Source: Verrucomicrobiales bacterium (GTDB lineage Bacteria > Verrucomicrobiota > Verrucomicrobiia > Limisphaerales > F1-12-MAGs170). From it: a DNA stretch of 43,864 bases. Both the position numbers and the translations under genes were made by a program. Numbering within the stretch: the stretch's first letter is position 1; each line of letters begins with the position of its first letter. The stretch is from contig SXMN01000332.1 of assembly GCA_005777315.1 (NCBI GenBank), forward strand, positions 1 through 43,864. Direction: 5' to 3'. Shown here one piece after another: positions 1 to 8,852 of the stretch. The notes beneath the pieces are model-generated. The model saw nothing but the letters and a program-made list of their open reading frames with translations, searched no databases and was not told the origin of the DNA.

Positions 1-1041
1 AAAACACGGCGCGAACGGCGGAGCGCGGACGGCTCCCGTGAAAATCGGGGAGACAGTCGCCCAAGCGGCGTTTTTCTTGTCTCCAGCCGCTCCGACAAGC
101 CTTGGCCTCGTCGTAACGTGGGAGTTTTGAAAGAGCGTCCTCAGATTCAATGTTGAGCCGTCCACATCGTTTACTACGCCCACGCCCGAGGAATCGCCAA
201 CGATCGTGCAATTGTTGATGGTCATCGTGTGGCCGAAAGGATAATTATGAATCGCTGAAGAACCGCCGCCTGAATTCTGGCTGAAGGTAGAGTTGTTGAG
301 AGTGATGGTGCCACTGCTCAAGATCGCTCCGCCCGCGCCCGAAGAGTTGCCGTCAAAGGTGCTTCGGTTCACGGTTGCCGTCGCGTAAATGTTGGCGATC
401 CCCCCGCCCCAAGTGACTGCGATGTTCCCTGCCAAGGTCGTATCATTGACTTCGAGAATTCCGCCATCGTTCGCGATGCCGCCGCCGAAGCCCGGAACAG
501 TATTGTCAACAAAGGTGCAGCGATTCACCGTCAATTGGCCTGTATTGTAAATACCGCCCCCCATGATTCCGCCCGCAAAGCTGTCTTGGACGATGCACTC
601 GGTCAGAGTAAGGGCTTCGCGGTTCAGAATGGCACCGCCGACATCGGTAAATTCACCGGCTCCCGTGTCCGCCATTCCATTTTTGATGATGAGTCCGGAT
701 ATTTGCACGGGCGTCCACGAAGAGTAGTTGCCGTCAAAGACATGGAACACTCGACTCGCGCTGTTTCCGCTGATGGCGAGTTGGCTCGCGCCCGGGCCCG
801 AGATGGTCAACGCCTTGTTGATGAGCAGTTCGCCCGAAGTCAGGGTGATGGGGCTGACGACGCTCGTCATGTCGAAGTCGATGGTGTCAGTTGCGGCCGC
901 CGCGGCGATGGCATCCCGGAGGGTGCCGGGACCGGAGTCGCCATTGCTGGTGACAGTGAGCGTGGACGCGCTTGTGGCGGCGATGGTGAATCCCAGGCCT
1001 AAAACGGCCAGGATCAATGATGTGGTAACGCGATATTTCAT
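1..1041 (-). CDS. Secreted parallel beta-helix protein, C-terminal part cut by window edge
   Basis: The minus-strand frame is open from an ATG at 1041 to base 1 without a stop (347 codons), so the gene is partial. Residues 1-26 form a signal peptide ending near TSA-STL. The next block (SNGDSGPGTLRDAI) is the usual opening of right-handed beta-helix proteins with choice-of-anchor ends. Glycine- and asparagine-rich coils with repeated patterns such as GGGIYN, GGGIAN and NRCTFVDN follow to about residue 295. The protein is probably exported and bound to the cell surface; no enzyme activity can be assigned. The last 50 or so codons lose the coil pattern and coincide with a hairpin-rich repeat, so the true C-terminus may have been replaced. 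It is divergent from the ECF sigma gene. The family call is firm, the function is not. Confidence 0.75.
   Translation of the reverse strand, partial: MKYRVTTSLILAVLGLGFTIAATSASTLTVTSNGDSGPGTLRDAIAAAAATDTIDFDMTSVVSPITLTSGELLINKALTISGPGASQLAISGNSASRVFHVFDGNYSSWTPVQISGLIIKNGMADTGAGEFTDVGGAILNREALTLTECIVQDSFAGGIMGGGIYNTGQLTVNRCTFVDNTVPGFGGGIANDGGILEVNDTTLAGNIAVTWGGGIANIYATATVNRSTFDGNSSGAGGAILSSGTITLNNSTFSQNSGGGSSAIHNYPFGHTMTINNCTIVGDSSGVGVVNDVDGSTLNLRTLFQNSHVTTRPRLVGAAGDKKNAAWATVSPIFTGAVRAPPFAPCF
49..84. repeat. Hairpin element (REP-like) in the beta-helix gene
   Basis: A perfect 7-base inverted repeat (GGAGACA at 49-55, TGTCTCC at 78-84) encloses a GC-rich loop that holds a smaller CGCC/GGCG pairing. 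It lies in a stretch (about 1-150) whose translation does not fit the beta-helix pattern. I infer an interspersed palindromic repeat; copy number in the genome cannot be seen here. Confidence 0.45.
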
Positions 1042-1268
1042 GCTATTCGTTGGTTGGATTTTGAATGTTTGTGTTTCGACTTGTCCTGAGTTGTACGTAC
1101 GCTTGTGCTTCCAACGCCGGGGCGTGAGCCTCGCGTGGTCGTTCGGCGGTTTGGCAAAACAGGTTCATTCCATTGGTGCTACCGGGATTGGGCGGAAAAT
1201 GTTTCATTGGATTCGAAACAATTTCCGCCTACGTTTCTCCGTCCGCCAGTAGCGTCGGCGGATTCAAG
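1042..1268. promoter_or_regulatory. Divergent intergenic region, beta-helix gene / ECF sigma gene
   Basis: This 227-bp gap separates two outward-facing genes, so both promoters should lie here. The only structures seen are a short inverted repeat GTTTC/GAAAC at 1201-1219 and the palindrome GTACGTAC near 1096. No clear -35/-10 pair was recognised, which would fit ECF-type or otherwise non-standard promoters, but this is inference. Confidence 0.3.
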
Positions 1269-2021
1269 ATGGTTGAACTAGAACTTTGCCCGAATGCACC
1301 GCCACCCGCGCGGGCTTTCCCGCCCACGCGGTGGTCGCTCGTGCTGGAAGCCCGCCGGCCGGACGAGCCCAAAGCTCGCGCGGCGTTGGAAGAACTCTGC
1401 CGCATTTACTGGCCGCCGATCTTTGCTTACTTGCGACGTCAGGGTTACTCCCAGCATGACGCCGAGGATTTTACGCAGGGATTTTTCGCGAACATCATCG
1501 AGGGAGACACACTCCAGAAGGCGGATCGAAACCGTGGCCGCTTGCGCACGCTGCTCCTGACCGAACTACGGCATCATCTCGCGGATGCCGAGCGCGCCCG
1601 GCAGACCTTGAAGCGTGGCCACGGCATCGAGCTTTTGTCGGTGGAAGTGCTCGCCGAAGCAGGAAGTCCCGACGAGCCTACGCACGAGGACTCGCCTGAC
1701 CGGATTTTCGAGCGGACCTGGACGCGGGGAGTGGCTGAACGAGCGAGGGCGAGTGTGCGCGCACTTTACTCGGAGCGAGGAAAGTTGGCGATGTTTGAGG
1801 TGCTGGGGGAATGCCTGGCTTGGAACGGAGTCAAAGTACCGTATCGCGCCTTGGCCGAACAACTCAAACTTGGTGAATCCGCCGTACGGTTGCAGGTCTT
1901 TCGCCTGCGCCAAAAGTACCGCGAACTGCTTGAAGCCGAAGTGGCTCAGACCGTTGCCACGCCAGATGAGTTTCGAGAAGAAATGGCCTGGCTGATCGAA
2001 AAATTGCGTGGCGCAAAGTGA
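1269..2021 (+). CDS. ECF-family RNA polymerase sigma factor (PVC type)
   Basis: The product is about 250 residues from the ATG at 1269; the open frame extends upstream to 1173 but that part has no family features. The TRWSLVLEAR block near residue 19 is the hallmark of a large ECF group in planctomycetes and verrucomicrobia. Region 2 follows (YWPPIFAYLRRQGYS, then DAEDFTQGFFANI), with a region 4 helix-turn-helix near residues 195-230 (VPYRALAEQLKLGESAVR). It should direct core polymerase to a small regulon. No anti-sigma factor or kinase gene lies beside it, although this group is often paired with protein kinases. It is divergent from the beta-helix gene, a possible target. A relative is encoded at 33064-33813. 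Confidence 0.88.
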   Translation: MVELELCPNAPPPARAFPPTRWSLVLEARRPDEPKARAALEELCRIYWPPIFAYLRRQGYSQHDAEDFTQGFFANIIEGDTLQKADRNRGRLRTLLLTELRHHLADAERARQTLKRGHGIELLSVEVLAEAGSPDEPTHEDSPDRIFERTWTRGVAERARASVRALYSERGKLAMFEVLGECLAWNGVKVPYRALAEQLKLGESAVRLQVFRLRQKYRELLEAEVAQTVATPDEFREEMAWLIEKLRGAK

Positions 2022-2041
2022 CTGCTGAATCTTCCGCGACT

Positions 2042-2211
2042 TACTGCCAAGACCGCGGGATAGACTACAAATCTCGGCGGCGGCACGGGCGCATCTGCTT
2101 CGTTGCTCTCTTGGTCAGAGGCCGCTGCGGGCATCTTCCCGGGTTCGCGCCTCGCACCTGCACCCGTGGCGTTCGCCGTCATTCGCAGTCTATCCCTCGG
2201 TCTTGGCAGTA
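2042..2211. repeat. About 170-bp element with long imperfect terminal inverted repeats
   Basis: Bases 2042-2065 and 2188-2211 are inverted copies matching at 23 of 24 positions (outer ends TACTGCCAAGACCG...). The similarity continues inward, with a few mismatches and a one-base gap, to about 2092 and 2160, giving arms of roughly 50 bases around a core of about 70. It fills almost all of the gap between the sigma gene and the stop of the isomerase-like gene. It has the form of a MITE or a large REP unit, and could also fold as RNA and act as a terminator for both converging genes. No target-site duplication was identified. Confidence 0.6.
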
Positions 2212-2213
2212 GC

Positions 2214-3308
2214 TCAAGCTTTGAGGCCGATTCCGGCCACTTCCTTGCAATACTTGATGCTTCGCTCGATCTCGCCTTTTTGGTAATCCTGTTTCGCTTT
2301 CGCCTCGCCAGGCTCGCGGGCATCGATCGCACGTCCACGCCTCGCCAGTGCCAGGAACTTGGCAAAATCGCGGGCCCGGGCTTTCGGAAACGCGCCCCAG
2401 AACTCATCCTTGAGGTAGGGGAATTCAACCGAGAAGCCGGAGATCGTCTCGATCATCACGGGGACTCCGGGACAAAGTTCCGCAAAGCGTTTGAAGTAAG
2501 CTTTCCAGTCGATCAGACCTTCACCCATCGCGGTCCATTGCACTTTGGCTCCGTTCTCGGACTCCCAGATCATGTCATCGCGCAGGCTGGTGGCGGAGGC
2601 GTACGGGCCCAGTATTTCCAGGCTCTCTCTCGGATCTTCCAATGTCCAGGCGGCGTTGCCGGAATCCAAGTTCACGCCCACATAATCCTTGCCGGCTTCT
2701 TCCACGAGGTTGACCAGCTCCCACGCCTGCATGTCCCCGGCGTGATTCTCTACGGCGATTTTCACTCCGGCGTCAATGGCTTTGGATCGCTGGCTTTTCA
2801 GGACTGCCACCGTGTCCTTGATGCGTGCTTCGATGCCGCCCGGTGTCCGGCGGTCGTCGCGACTTCCCAGGATGATTCGGAAAACGGGAGAGCCCAGCGC
2901 CTTTGCCATGCGAATGCCAAGAGCAAGATGTTCCTCGGCGGTGCCCCAGTCCTTTTTGAATGATTTGGATGTCGGACAAATACTCCACGAGCCAAGGTAG
3001 ATTTGAATGCCTTTGTCCGCCGCGTTCTTCGCCACGTCCTTCAAAGAAGCGTCGTTGTGTTTTTCGAACGGTTTGAGATCGGTGATGAAGAGGACATCCG
3101 TCTTGAGCGTGTGCGCATAGTCTATCAACTGCGGGGCATTCCAACCCATTGCTCGCACGGCAAAATTATCAATGCCGAGCTTGATCTTGAGTTTTGAGTT
3201 TGGTTCGGCGGCGAATAAACTGGTGGTCGCACCAGAGGCAAGCACCGCGCCCGCTGCGCCTGCTGTTTGGAGGAATTGGCGGCGGTTGATGGAGTGGTTT
3301 GGATTCAT
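2214..3308 (-). CDS. Tat-exported sugar phosphate isomerase/epimerase-like TIM barrel
   Basis: The protein has 364 residues from an ATG start. Residues 1-34 are a twin-arginine signal (NRRQFLQTAG, then a hydrophobic stretch ending near LFAAE). The rest is a xylose-isomerase-like (AP endonuclease 2 superfamily) TIM barrel. Visible metal-ligand blocks are VENHAGD, NLDSGN and MIETISG, each placing an acidic residue at a barrel strand end. Such proteins are numerous in PVC genomes and are thought to act on sugars in the periplasm; the substrate here is unknown. It converges on the ECF sigma gene and is downstream of the lipoprotein gene after about 140 bases. Family is confident, substrate is not. 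Confidence 0.85.
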   Translation of the reverse strand: MNPNHSINRRQFLQTAGAAGAVLASGATTSLFAAEPNSKLKIKLGIDNFAVRAMGWNAPQLIDYAHTLKTDVLFITDLKPFEKHNDASLKDVAKNAADKGIQIYLGSWSICPTSKSFKKDWGTAEEHLALGIRMAKALGSPVFRIILGSRDDRRTPGGIEARIKDTVAVLKSQRSKAIDAGVKIAVENHAGDMQAWELVNLVEEAGKDYVGVNLDSGNAAWTLEDPRESLEILGPYASATSLRDDMIWESENGAKVQWTAMGEGLIDWKAYFKRFAELCPGVPVMIETISGFSVEFPYLKDEFWGAFPKARARDFAKFLALARRGRAIDAREPGEAKAKQDYQKGEIERSIKYCKEVAGIGLKA

Positions 3309-3446
3309 GGCTAGTCAGCTGGAATTAGTGATGGGTAATTGAGGCTGTCATCGATATGCGGGCTAGTTCTCACCTTGAGTTCCAAAAATGCAAGAACTTA
3401 GGAGCAATGGTGCATCTGGGGAGCGTTTGTCACGGCACTTTGATTG

Positions 3447-3887
3447 TCAGGGTCGCATCATCTGGAACACGCCATGGTCCGCCTTGGCTGTGTAATTGGA
3501 GGTGAGGTTTGTGGCTGTCGCCGTTCCTTCGTAATCGTAGTGGCCTCCAAAGATTTTCGGGAGTTCAGCCGATCCTCGCAGTTTGAACGTATGGTCCGCA
3601 CGAGCCACAGTTTGTGTGATGGTGTAATACCCGTGGAGAATTCTCTTGTAGCTCGCGTCGTAATAAAACCTGTAAGAGGAGGCGTCTAGCTTCGTCACGA
3701 TGCAGCGCAGGCCTCCGTGATGGCCGTTGACATCGCTCCGCCAGGTTCCTTTCCAGCGACCGGCGATGTCGTCGGTTGGAACGGGAATCTTGGCTGCGGA
3801 TTTCCATTCAGAGCGGAAAGCGGTGCAGCCGCTTGCAAGGAGGCAACAGCTTAATCCGAGAACAAGGAGGCGAATCCGTGGTTTCAT
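3447..3887 (-). CDS. Small predicted lipoprotein
   Basis: This 146-residue protein begins with a lipoprotein signal: charged start, hydrophobic core, and lipobox LASGC with Cys21 as the probable lipid-attachment site. The mature part carries a pattern of beta strands (GRWKGTWRSDVNG, YRFYYDASY, GHYDYEGTATAT) resembling small lipocalin-like or beta-barrel folds; I do not recognise a named family. Its ATG lies two bases after the TGA of the large cytochrome gene (TGA-GC-ATG), so translation is probably coupled and the product may sit in the same membrane as that protein. Function is unknown. Confidence 0.8.
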   Translation of the reverse strand: MKPRIRLLVLGLSCCLLASGCTAFRSEWKSAAKIPVPTDDIAGRWKGTWRSDVNGHHGGLRCIVTKLDASSYRFYYDASYKRILHGYYTITQTVARADHTFKLRGSAELPKIFGGHYDYEGTATATNLTSNYTAKADHGVFQMMRP

Positions 3888-3889
3888 GC

Positions 3890-6800
3890 TCAGTTCGTCA
3901 GAAATGTTCCGTCTTCAGTTTCGAGTCGGACAAATTCCGGAAGTTTCTTTGGGTCCAATTTCATCACGACCGTGTGCGTGCCGGCGGAGAGTTCCGCGGT
4001 GAGGACACCGTCGCCGGCCACAGGTTTGCCGTCGATCCATGCGGCCATCGGCTTGACGCCAGGTATCTTGAGCCGCACGGGGCCGGCTCTTGGCACCTGG
4101 ATTCGCGTGGCGGTGAAGACGCCTGTGACGCCTGTGTATTTATTGACCTGGATGTTTTCGGACATCATTTCACGTGTAAGGCGTCCATCCACAAAGGATG
4201 CGAGCGGCTTCCATTGCGGCGCGTTCAAATCTCCAGTGATGAGCGGACCTTCGCCAACTTGTTCGTCCGTGTGAAGGAATGGCCGAACACGCCAGAAACG
4301 GGCCACGTTTCCCTTGGAGGCGTCGTAGGCACCCGGCTTGCCGAGCTCCGAGAGGAAGCGATAGAGGTCGAGTTGATCCGAAGCGTTCAGGCCGTCGGAC
4401 AGTCCCGAGGGCATGAGCGAACCACCCTGAGTCTTGCGCTGGATGTTGCCCTTCTGAACAGTGACTTCGCGATTGGTGGCGTCACGAATCGTAATCTGCT
4501 CGGTGTTTTCCTGAACCACCACTCCAGAAACTTCTTCGCCATCTTTTGTCTCGATCACAAACGAATGGTAACCCTCCTTGATCTTGCGATTGGGATACAG
4601 GAGCGATTCGATCAGGTAATCCACCGGGGCGCTCGCGCCGATGGAAGTGAGATCAGGGCCGACCTTTCCGCCAACGCCACCAATGGCATGGCACGCGGCG
4701 CATGCCAGCTCGGAGCGTCGGTAGATCTGTTCCCCGCGAGCGGCATCGCCAGTTCGTCGCACGCTGGCGATCATTTCCTGAATCTCCGTGGCTGTCAGAT
4801 TCCTGGAGTCGTCCTCGAGGCCTCCACTGCGGGCAAGGGCAAGGATCAACTCGGGTTCATTTCGACCATTTTCCCTGGCGACCTTCATGCCTGCTTTTGC
4901 AGCGACCGTGGCGAAACCGCTCTTCGGCAATGCCTGCGTGACAGTCTTCGCTGCCCCTTTCGTCGAGAGGAGTGTCCTCCAGACCTCCACCGCTTCGCTC
5001 TCCGAAGTCGAGTCAGCCAGAGCCTCCAGCGCGCTGGGCATGGCTTTGTTCAAGTTCAACATGGCGAGCGTTTGGACCGCCTGGCGTCGCACTGGCGCTG
5101 GTGTTTCCTTCGAGGTCATGCTTTGGATGCCTTCAAAGACGCCGGCACCGCCGATCTCGCGCAGACTGTCGAAGGCGGCTTGTCGGATGTTCGCGGCGGC
5201 TGGATCGCGGGCGAGCTCAATCAGCTCGGGTGCAAGTGAACTTTGTTTCCACGCTCCCGCGAGTCTCGCTGCTTGCTCCCGGACCGATGAGTTGGAGGAT
5301 TTTAGAAATGATGCGACGGATTCTGAGCTGACTGAAGGTTTGATCTTGCGATCCTTCGCGGCTTTGGCGAGCACGGACAGTACTCGTGCTGTGGTGTTGT
5401 CGTCCAGTTTCTGTCCGGCGGCTGCCTGGAGAAGTTGATCGAGTTCCTTCTCGGAACCGGCTTTGCCGATCAGATCAATCCACGGTCCTGAACCGTCTCG
5501 CGGAATAGGACGCGACTCCAGGAGTTTTGCCAGCAGGGGCGCGGCGAACTTCGACTGAATCGATTGAAGTGCGAACTCGAGTTGTTTCTCGCGGCCTTCG
5601 ATCCTCCACGCGCCAGACTGCACGGCCTCCGTCCATGGTTTCGCAAGATCATTGATGCTCAACCAGGCGGCATAATCGAGAAACTCATCCATTGGTTTGT
5701 CCAGCGCACTTAGAACGGCGGTAGCCGATGAAGCCGACGGAATCTTGCTGAGTGCGCGCATGGCCTCCACTCGGACGCGTGGATGTTCATCCAGCACAAG
5801 CTTGGAAAGTTGATCGCCTGAAGTGGGAATTCGTTTTTGCCAGAACTGCAAAACACGCGCCGCCGCGGCTCTTAAGCGTCCGTCCTTGGCGGCAAGAACC
5901 CGGTCCAACATTTCCTGGTCCACGATGTCGAATGCCTGATACATCCAGAGCGCTTCGAGCGAAGCTTTTTCGTCTGTGTGTGACTTTGCCCATGCTGCCA
6001 GGTCGCTTTGAGCGTTGCCCGCTCCCCGCTCAGTCAACACCCGCCGGGCACGCTGGCGGTCGTAATTGTTCGGCGAAAGGAGGGCATCGAGAAGTTCGTT
6101 GTTGGGGAGTTTCGTGAAATCTTTGCGAGTGTTCAGCGGACGGCCTTTGGCCGTAATGCGCCAGATGCGGCCGTTCTCATGATCGCGGCGAGGGTCGCGG
6201 AAGTCCACTTCGCCGTGTTGAATGATAGGGTTGGACCAGTCGGCTACGTAGATCGCACCGTCCGGGCCGAGCTTCACGTCGATGGGGCGGAAAGTGACGT
6301 TGGTTGTGCGCAGGAGGTCGGGCATTTCCTTGGTGGAGTAGCCGGCACCAAGCTCGCTTGGCTTGAATCGCACAATGCGATGGGCGCGGAAATCGGCCGT
6401 GATGATGTCGCCCTGCCAGTCGTCCGGAAACTGGCGGCTTTCGAGAACTTCAATGCCGCAGAATTTCGGGTAGTTGCCCGGACTGATGCTCTTCATCTCA
6501 CGGCGCATGTCGGAGTATGTGAAATAAGTGGCGCCCTGCATGCCCCAGCTCACGCCTTGAAATCCTGCGCCGTCCGTCTCGAAGGATTGACCAAAGGCGT
6601 CGAAGTGATGGCCCCAAGGGTTGCAGAAGCCCTTGAGAAAGACGCCGAGTTCCAGCGTGTCCGTGCGGAGATGCCAGGTGCCGCCACTGTTCAATCGCAC
6701 AACACCATGCGGCGTTTCGATGTGGCTGTGAATGTAGATGGACTGGTTGAAATAAAGCTGTCCGTCGTGGCCCCAACGCAACGTGTGAAGGATGTGATGA

Positions 6801-8647
6801 GTGTCTTCGGTGCCGAAACCCGAGAGGACGACTTTCCGCTGATCCGCCTTGCCATCACCATCGGTATCTTTGAAGAAGAGTAACTCGGTGCTTGCGCCGA
6901 CGTACACACCACCGTCTCCGGGTTCAACTCCCGTGGGGATGAGAAGTCCATCGGCGAACACGGTGGAAGTTTCAGCTTTGCCGTCACCGTTGGTGTCTTC
7001 GAGAACAAGAATTTTATCATTCGCGGCCTGGCCGGGTTTGATTTGAGGGTAAACTTCGGAGCTGGCGATCCAGAGACGCCCCTGAGCATCGAAGTTCATC
7101 TGGATCGGTTTGGCGAGTTGCGGGCTCTCCGCGAAAAGGTTGACCTCGAAGCCGGGTTGAACTTCGAACTCGGGTGTCGGCTGCAAGGTGATCGGAGCGG
7201 GCAGCGCGGATCGAGTCGTCGGGCTTTTGACAGGACTCGATGCGGTGGGTTTGCCGGATTCACTGGTCGCGGACGCTGCGTTGGCTTCGATCAATTCAAA
7301 GCGGTGCTTTCGCGGCCGTTTGAGGGAATCGATTTTGTTCTCCAACTCGGCCACAAGCGGATCGAATTCGGCCATCTCGCGGGCGTTCTGTCCTTGCTCG
7401 TGTTTGCGGAAACCGAAGAGGTAGGTGTGGTTTTGCGGCCGCCAGCGATGAAAGAAGAGTTCGTTCTTCTGGACGATGGTTTTCCGCAGGTCTTCGGCCT
7501 GTTGGTGCGACGGAGCATTGGTGATTGCAACGCCGGATTTCCAATCGCGAGTTGTCCGGTTGGTCACAGTCTGGTCATCGATTTTGAGTGTGTAAGAGCC
7601 GTCCTTGATATCGAGAAACTGCATTAACACATTCTGACTGATCCGATGCGCCGGGGTGGCCGGGACTGGTGGCAAATCAAGATTCTCAGGTGTGCCTTCG
7701 TATGCCACATAGTTCGTCCGCTTGACGATATTGGTCACCGCGATGCCGAAACTGCCACGGCGGAGTTCTCCATCTTTCAGGATACTCGCCTGCCAGACAT
7801 TTGGCAGCCATCCGAGACCTCTGGCGATCGTCTCGGCGGCGCGCCAGTAGCCGTAGGCGTTCAGGTGAATGCCATTGTCAGTCAACGGGCGGGCAGGGGA
7901 TGTGGTTGTGCCGTCAGGCAGCAACTCGAAGAGAGGGACAAAGCGCGACTTCCGCTCGGTGGCGATTTCGCGGAGCGCCTGAGTGTAGAGCGCGAGTTGG
8001 GCATTGTGTGGCGTTGGATCGGGCAGGGGAGAGCCGAGTTTCTCATGACGGACTGGGCCAAGGATGACGAACCGGACAGGTCTTTCCGAAGCGGTTTCCT
8101 GGATGATGTCCATCAATCGCTTGATGTCCGATTTGAATTTTGGAAGACCTGCCTCGCCGTCGAAGGAGTTCGCCATGCCGTAGCCAAGGATGACCACGTT
8201 GGGTTTGACGGCTGCGATCGACTCCTTGAGCTGGCGGAACCACTCGGACTCAGGTTTGCTCCAGTCGAAGCTTACTCGCGCCAGACCGACCGGTGTATCA
8301 CCGCTCCATCCAAGATTTCGGAACGTGATTCGCTTTCCCGGAAACTCGGATGTGATCCGGGTCTCGATGTAACCGTAAGCTCCCTCACGCTCGATAAACG
8401 TGTCGCCAAGGAACACAACACGGCCGCCATCCTCAAACTGGAAGGCGGGCTCGCGAGCAGCGGCGCTGGCTGCGGCCTGCGGGGCGGCGGGCTTGGCTGT
8501 GTCCGTGGCGGTGTTGGAGACCGTTGGCACCGGAGGTTTGTCGGCATCCGCGGCATCAGGCTTGCCGAGGACCGTCAGGAGCAATAGGCCGGTGGCGAGA
8601 TGGTGGCAGAGCCGTCGGAAGTGCTGGTGGGAATTGGCGATCCTCAC
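3890..8647 (-). CDS. PVC-type multidomain protein: GDSL + beta-propeller + HEAT + cytochrome c
   Basis: I use the GTG at 8647 because AGGAG at 8653-8657 sits five bases ahead of it and a signal-like hydrophobic stretch follows; a longer frame reaches 8731. Order in the 1585-residue product: signal region (about 1-35); SGNH/GDSL-type domain (about 75-285); variable linker; PVC membrane-bound dehydrogenase propeller (about 490-830, with EDTNGDGKAE and KDTDGDGKAD calcium-loop-like repeats); HEAT repeats (about 830-1260); a single cytochrome c domain (CAACH near 1314, GPDLTSIG after it, and a likely Met ligand in GSLMPSG); and a C-terminal beta domain. The family is thought to oxidise sugars or related alcohols in the periplasm and pass electrons to haem. 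The SGNH block reads GDT rather than GDS and the final block reads NGIH, so hydrolase activity is doubtful. It is followed by the lipoprotein gene. Confidence 0.88.
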   Translation of the reverse strand: MRIANSHQHFRRLCHHLATGLLLLTVLGKPDAADADKPPVPTVSNTATDTAKPAAPQAAASAAAREPAFQFEDGGRVVFLGDTFIEREGAYGYIETRITSEFPGKRITFRNLGWSGDTPVGLARVSFDWSKPESEWFRQLKESIAAVKPNVVILGYGMANSFDGEAGLPKFKSDIKRLMDIIQETASERPVRFVILGPVRHEKLGSPLPDPTPHNAQLALYTQALREIATERKSRFVPLFELLPDGTTTSPARPLTDNGIHLNAYGYWRAAETIARGLGWLPNVWQASILKDGELRRGSFGIAVTNIVKRTNYVAYEGTPENLDLPPVPATPAHRISQNVLMQFLDIKDGSYTLKIDDQTVTNRTTRDWKSGVAITNAPSHQQAEDLRKTIVQKNELFFHRWRPQNHTYLFGFRKHEQGQNAREMAEFDPLVAELENKIDSLKRPRKHRFELIEANAASATSESGKPTASSPVKSPTTRSALPAPITLQPTPEFEVQPGFEVNLFAESPQLAKPIQMNFDAQGRLWIASSEVYPQIKPGQAANDKILVLEDTNGDGKAETSTVFADGLLIPTGVEPGDGGVYVGASTELLFFKDTDGDGKADQRKVVLSGFGTEDTHHILHTLRWGHDGQLYFNQSIYIHSHIETPHGVVRLNSGGTWHLRTDTLELGVFLKGFCNPWGHHFDAFGQSFETDGAGFQGVSWGMQGATYFTYSDMRREMKSISPGNYPKFCGIEVLESRQFPDDWQGDIITADFRAHRIVRFKPSELGAGYSTKEMPDLLRTTNVTFRPIDVKLGPDGAIYVADWSNPIIQHGEVDFRDPRRDHENGRIWRITAKGRPLNTRKDFTKLPNNELLDALLSPNNYDRQRARRVLTERGAGNAQSDLAAWAKSHTDEKASLEALWMYQAFDIVDQEMLDRVLAAKDGRLRAAAARVLQFWQKRIPTSGDQLSKLVLDEHPRVRVEAMRALSKIPSASSATAVLSALDKPMDEFLDYAAWLSINDLAKPWTEAVQSGAWRIEGREKQLEFALQSIQSKFAAPLLAKLLESRPIPRDGSGPWIDLIGKAGSEKELDQLLQAAAGQKLDDNTTARVLSVLAKAAKDRKIKPSVSSESVASFLKSSNSSVREQAARLAGAWKQSSLAPELIELARDPAAANIRQAAFDSLREIGGAGVFEGIQSMTSKETPAPVRRQAVQTLAMLNLNKAMPSALEALADSTSESEAVEVWRTLLSTKGAAKTVTQALPKSGFATVAAKAGMKVARENGRNEPELILALARSGGLEDDSRNLTATEIQEMIASVRRTGDAARGEQIYRRSELACAACHAIGGVGGKVGPDLTSIGASAPVDYLIESLLYPNRKIKEGYHSFVIETKDGEEVSGVVVQENTEQITIRDATNREVTVQKGNIQRKTQGGSLMPSGLSDGLNASDQLDLYRFLSELGKPGAYDASKGNVARFWRVRPFLHTDEQVGEGPLITGDLNAPQWKPLASFVDGRLTREMMSENIQVNKYTGVTGVFTATRIQVPRAGPVRLKIPGVKPMAAWIDGKPVAGDGVLTAELSAGTHTVVMKLDPKKLPEFVRLETEDGTFLTN

Positions 8648-8657
8648 GTGCTCTCCT
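8648..8657 (-). promoter_or_regulatory. Ribosome binding site that decides the start of the PVC cytochrome gene
   Basis: On the minus strand AGGAG (8657-8653) precedes a GTG at 8647 with a five-base spacer (AGCAC). This is one of the few clear Shine-Dalgarno sites in the window and argues for GTG 8647 over the start at 8731, whose extra 28 residues have no signal-peptide character. Confidence 0.65.
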
Positions 8658-8852
8658 GACTTGTCTTCTTGTGCGGCGAAACTGGGGGCAATTGCGCGGC
8701 GTGGGTGGCAGAGGATGGGGATTTGGCGCATAGAAATCAGAATCGGTTCAGGGTCATTTTTCGGAGATCAGTAAAGCCTCACGCTGGAAAGTTGCGCAAG
8801 CGGGAAACCCGTGCGGTGCGCCAGGAGTCATGTGTTCCTCGCGAACACCGCG

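Noticed and set aside
3776..5239. Long plus-strand open frame of 487 codons
   Set aside because: It lies wholly antisense to the PVC cytochrome and lipoprotein genes, has no family motifs, and its length follows from the GC-rich codon use of the other strand.
8832..8848. Hairpin GTGTTC/GAACAC after the exonuclease gene as a terminator
   Set aside because: Only six base pairs and no T tract; too weak to call.
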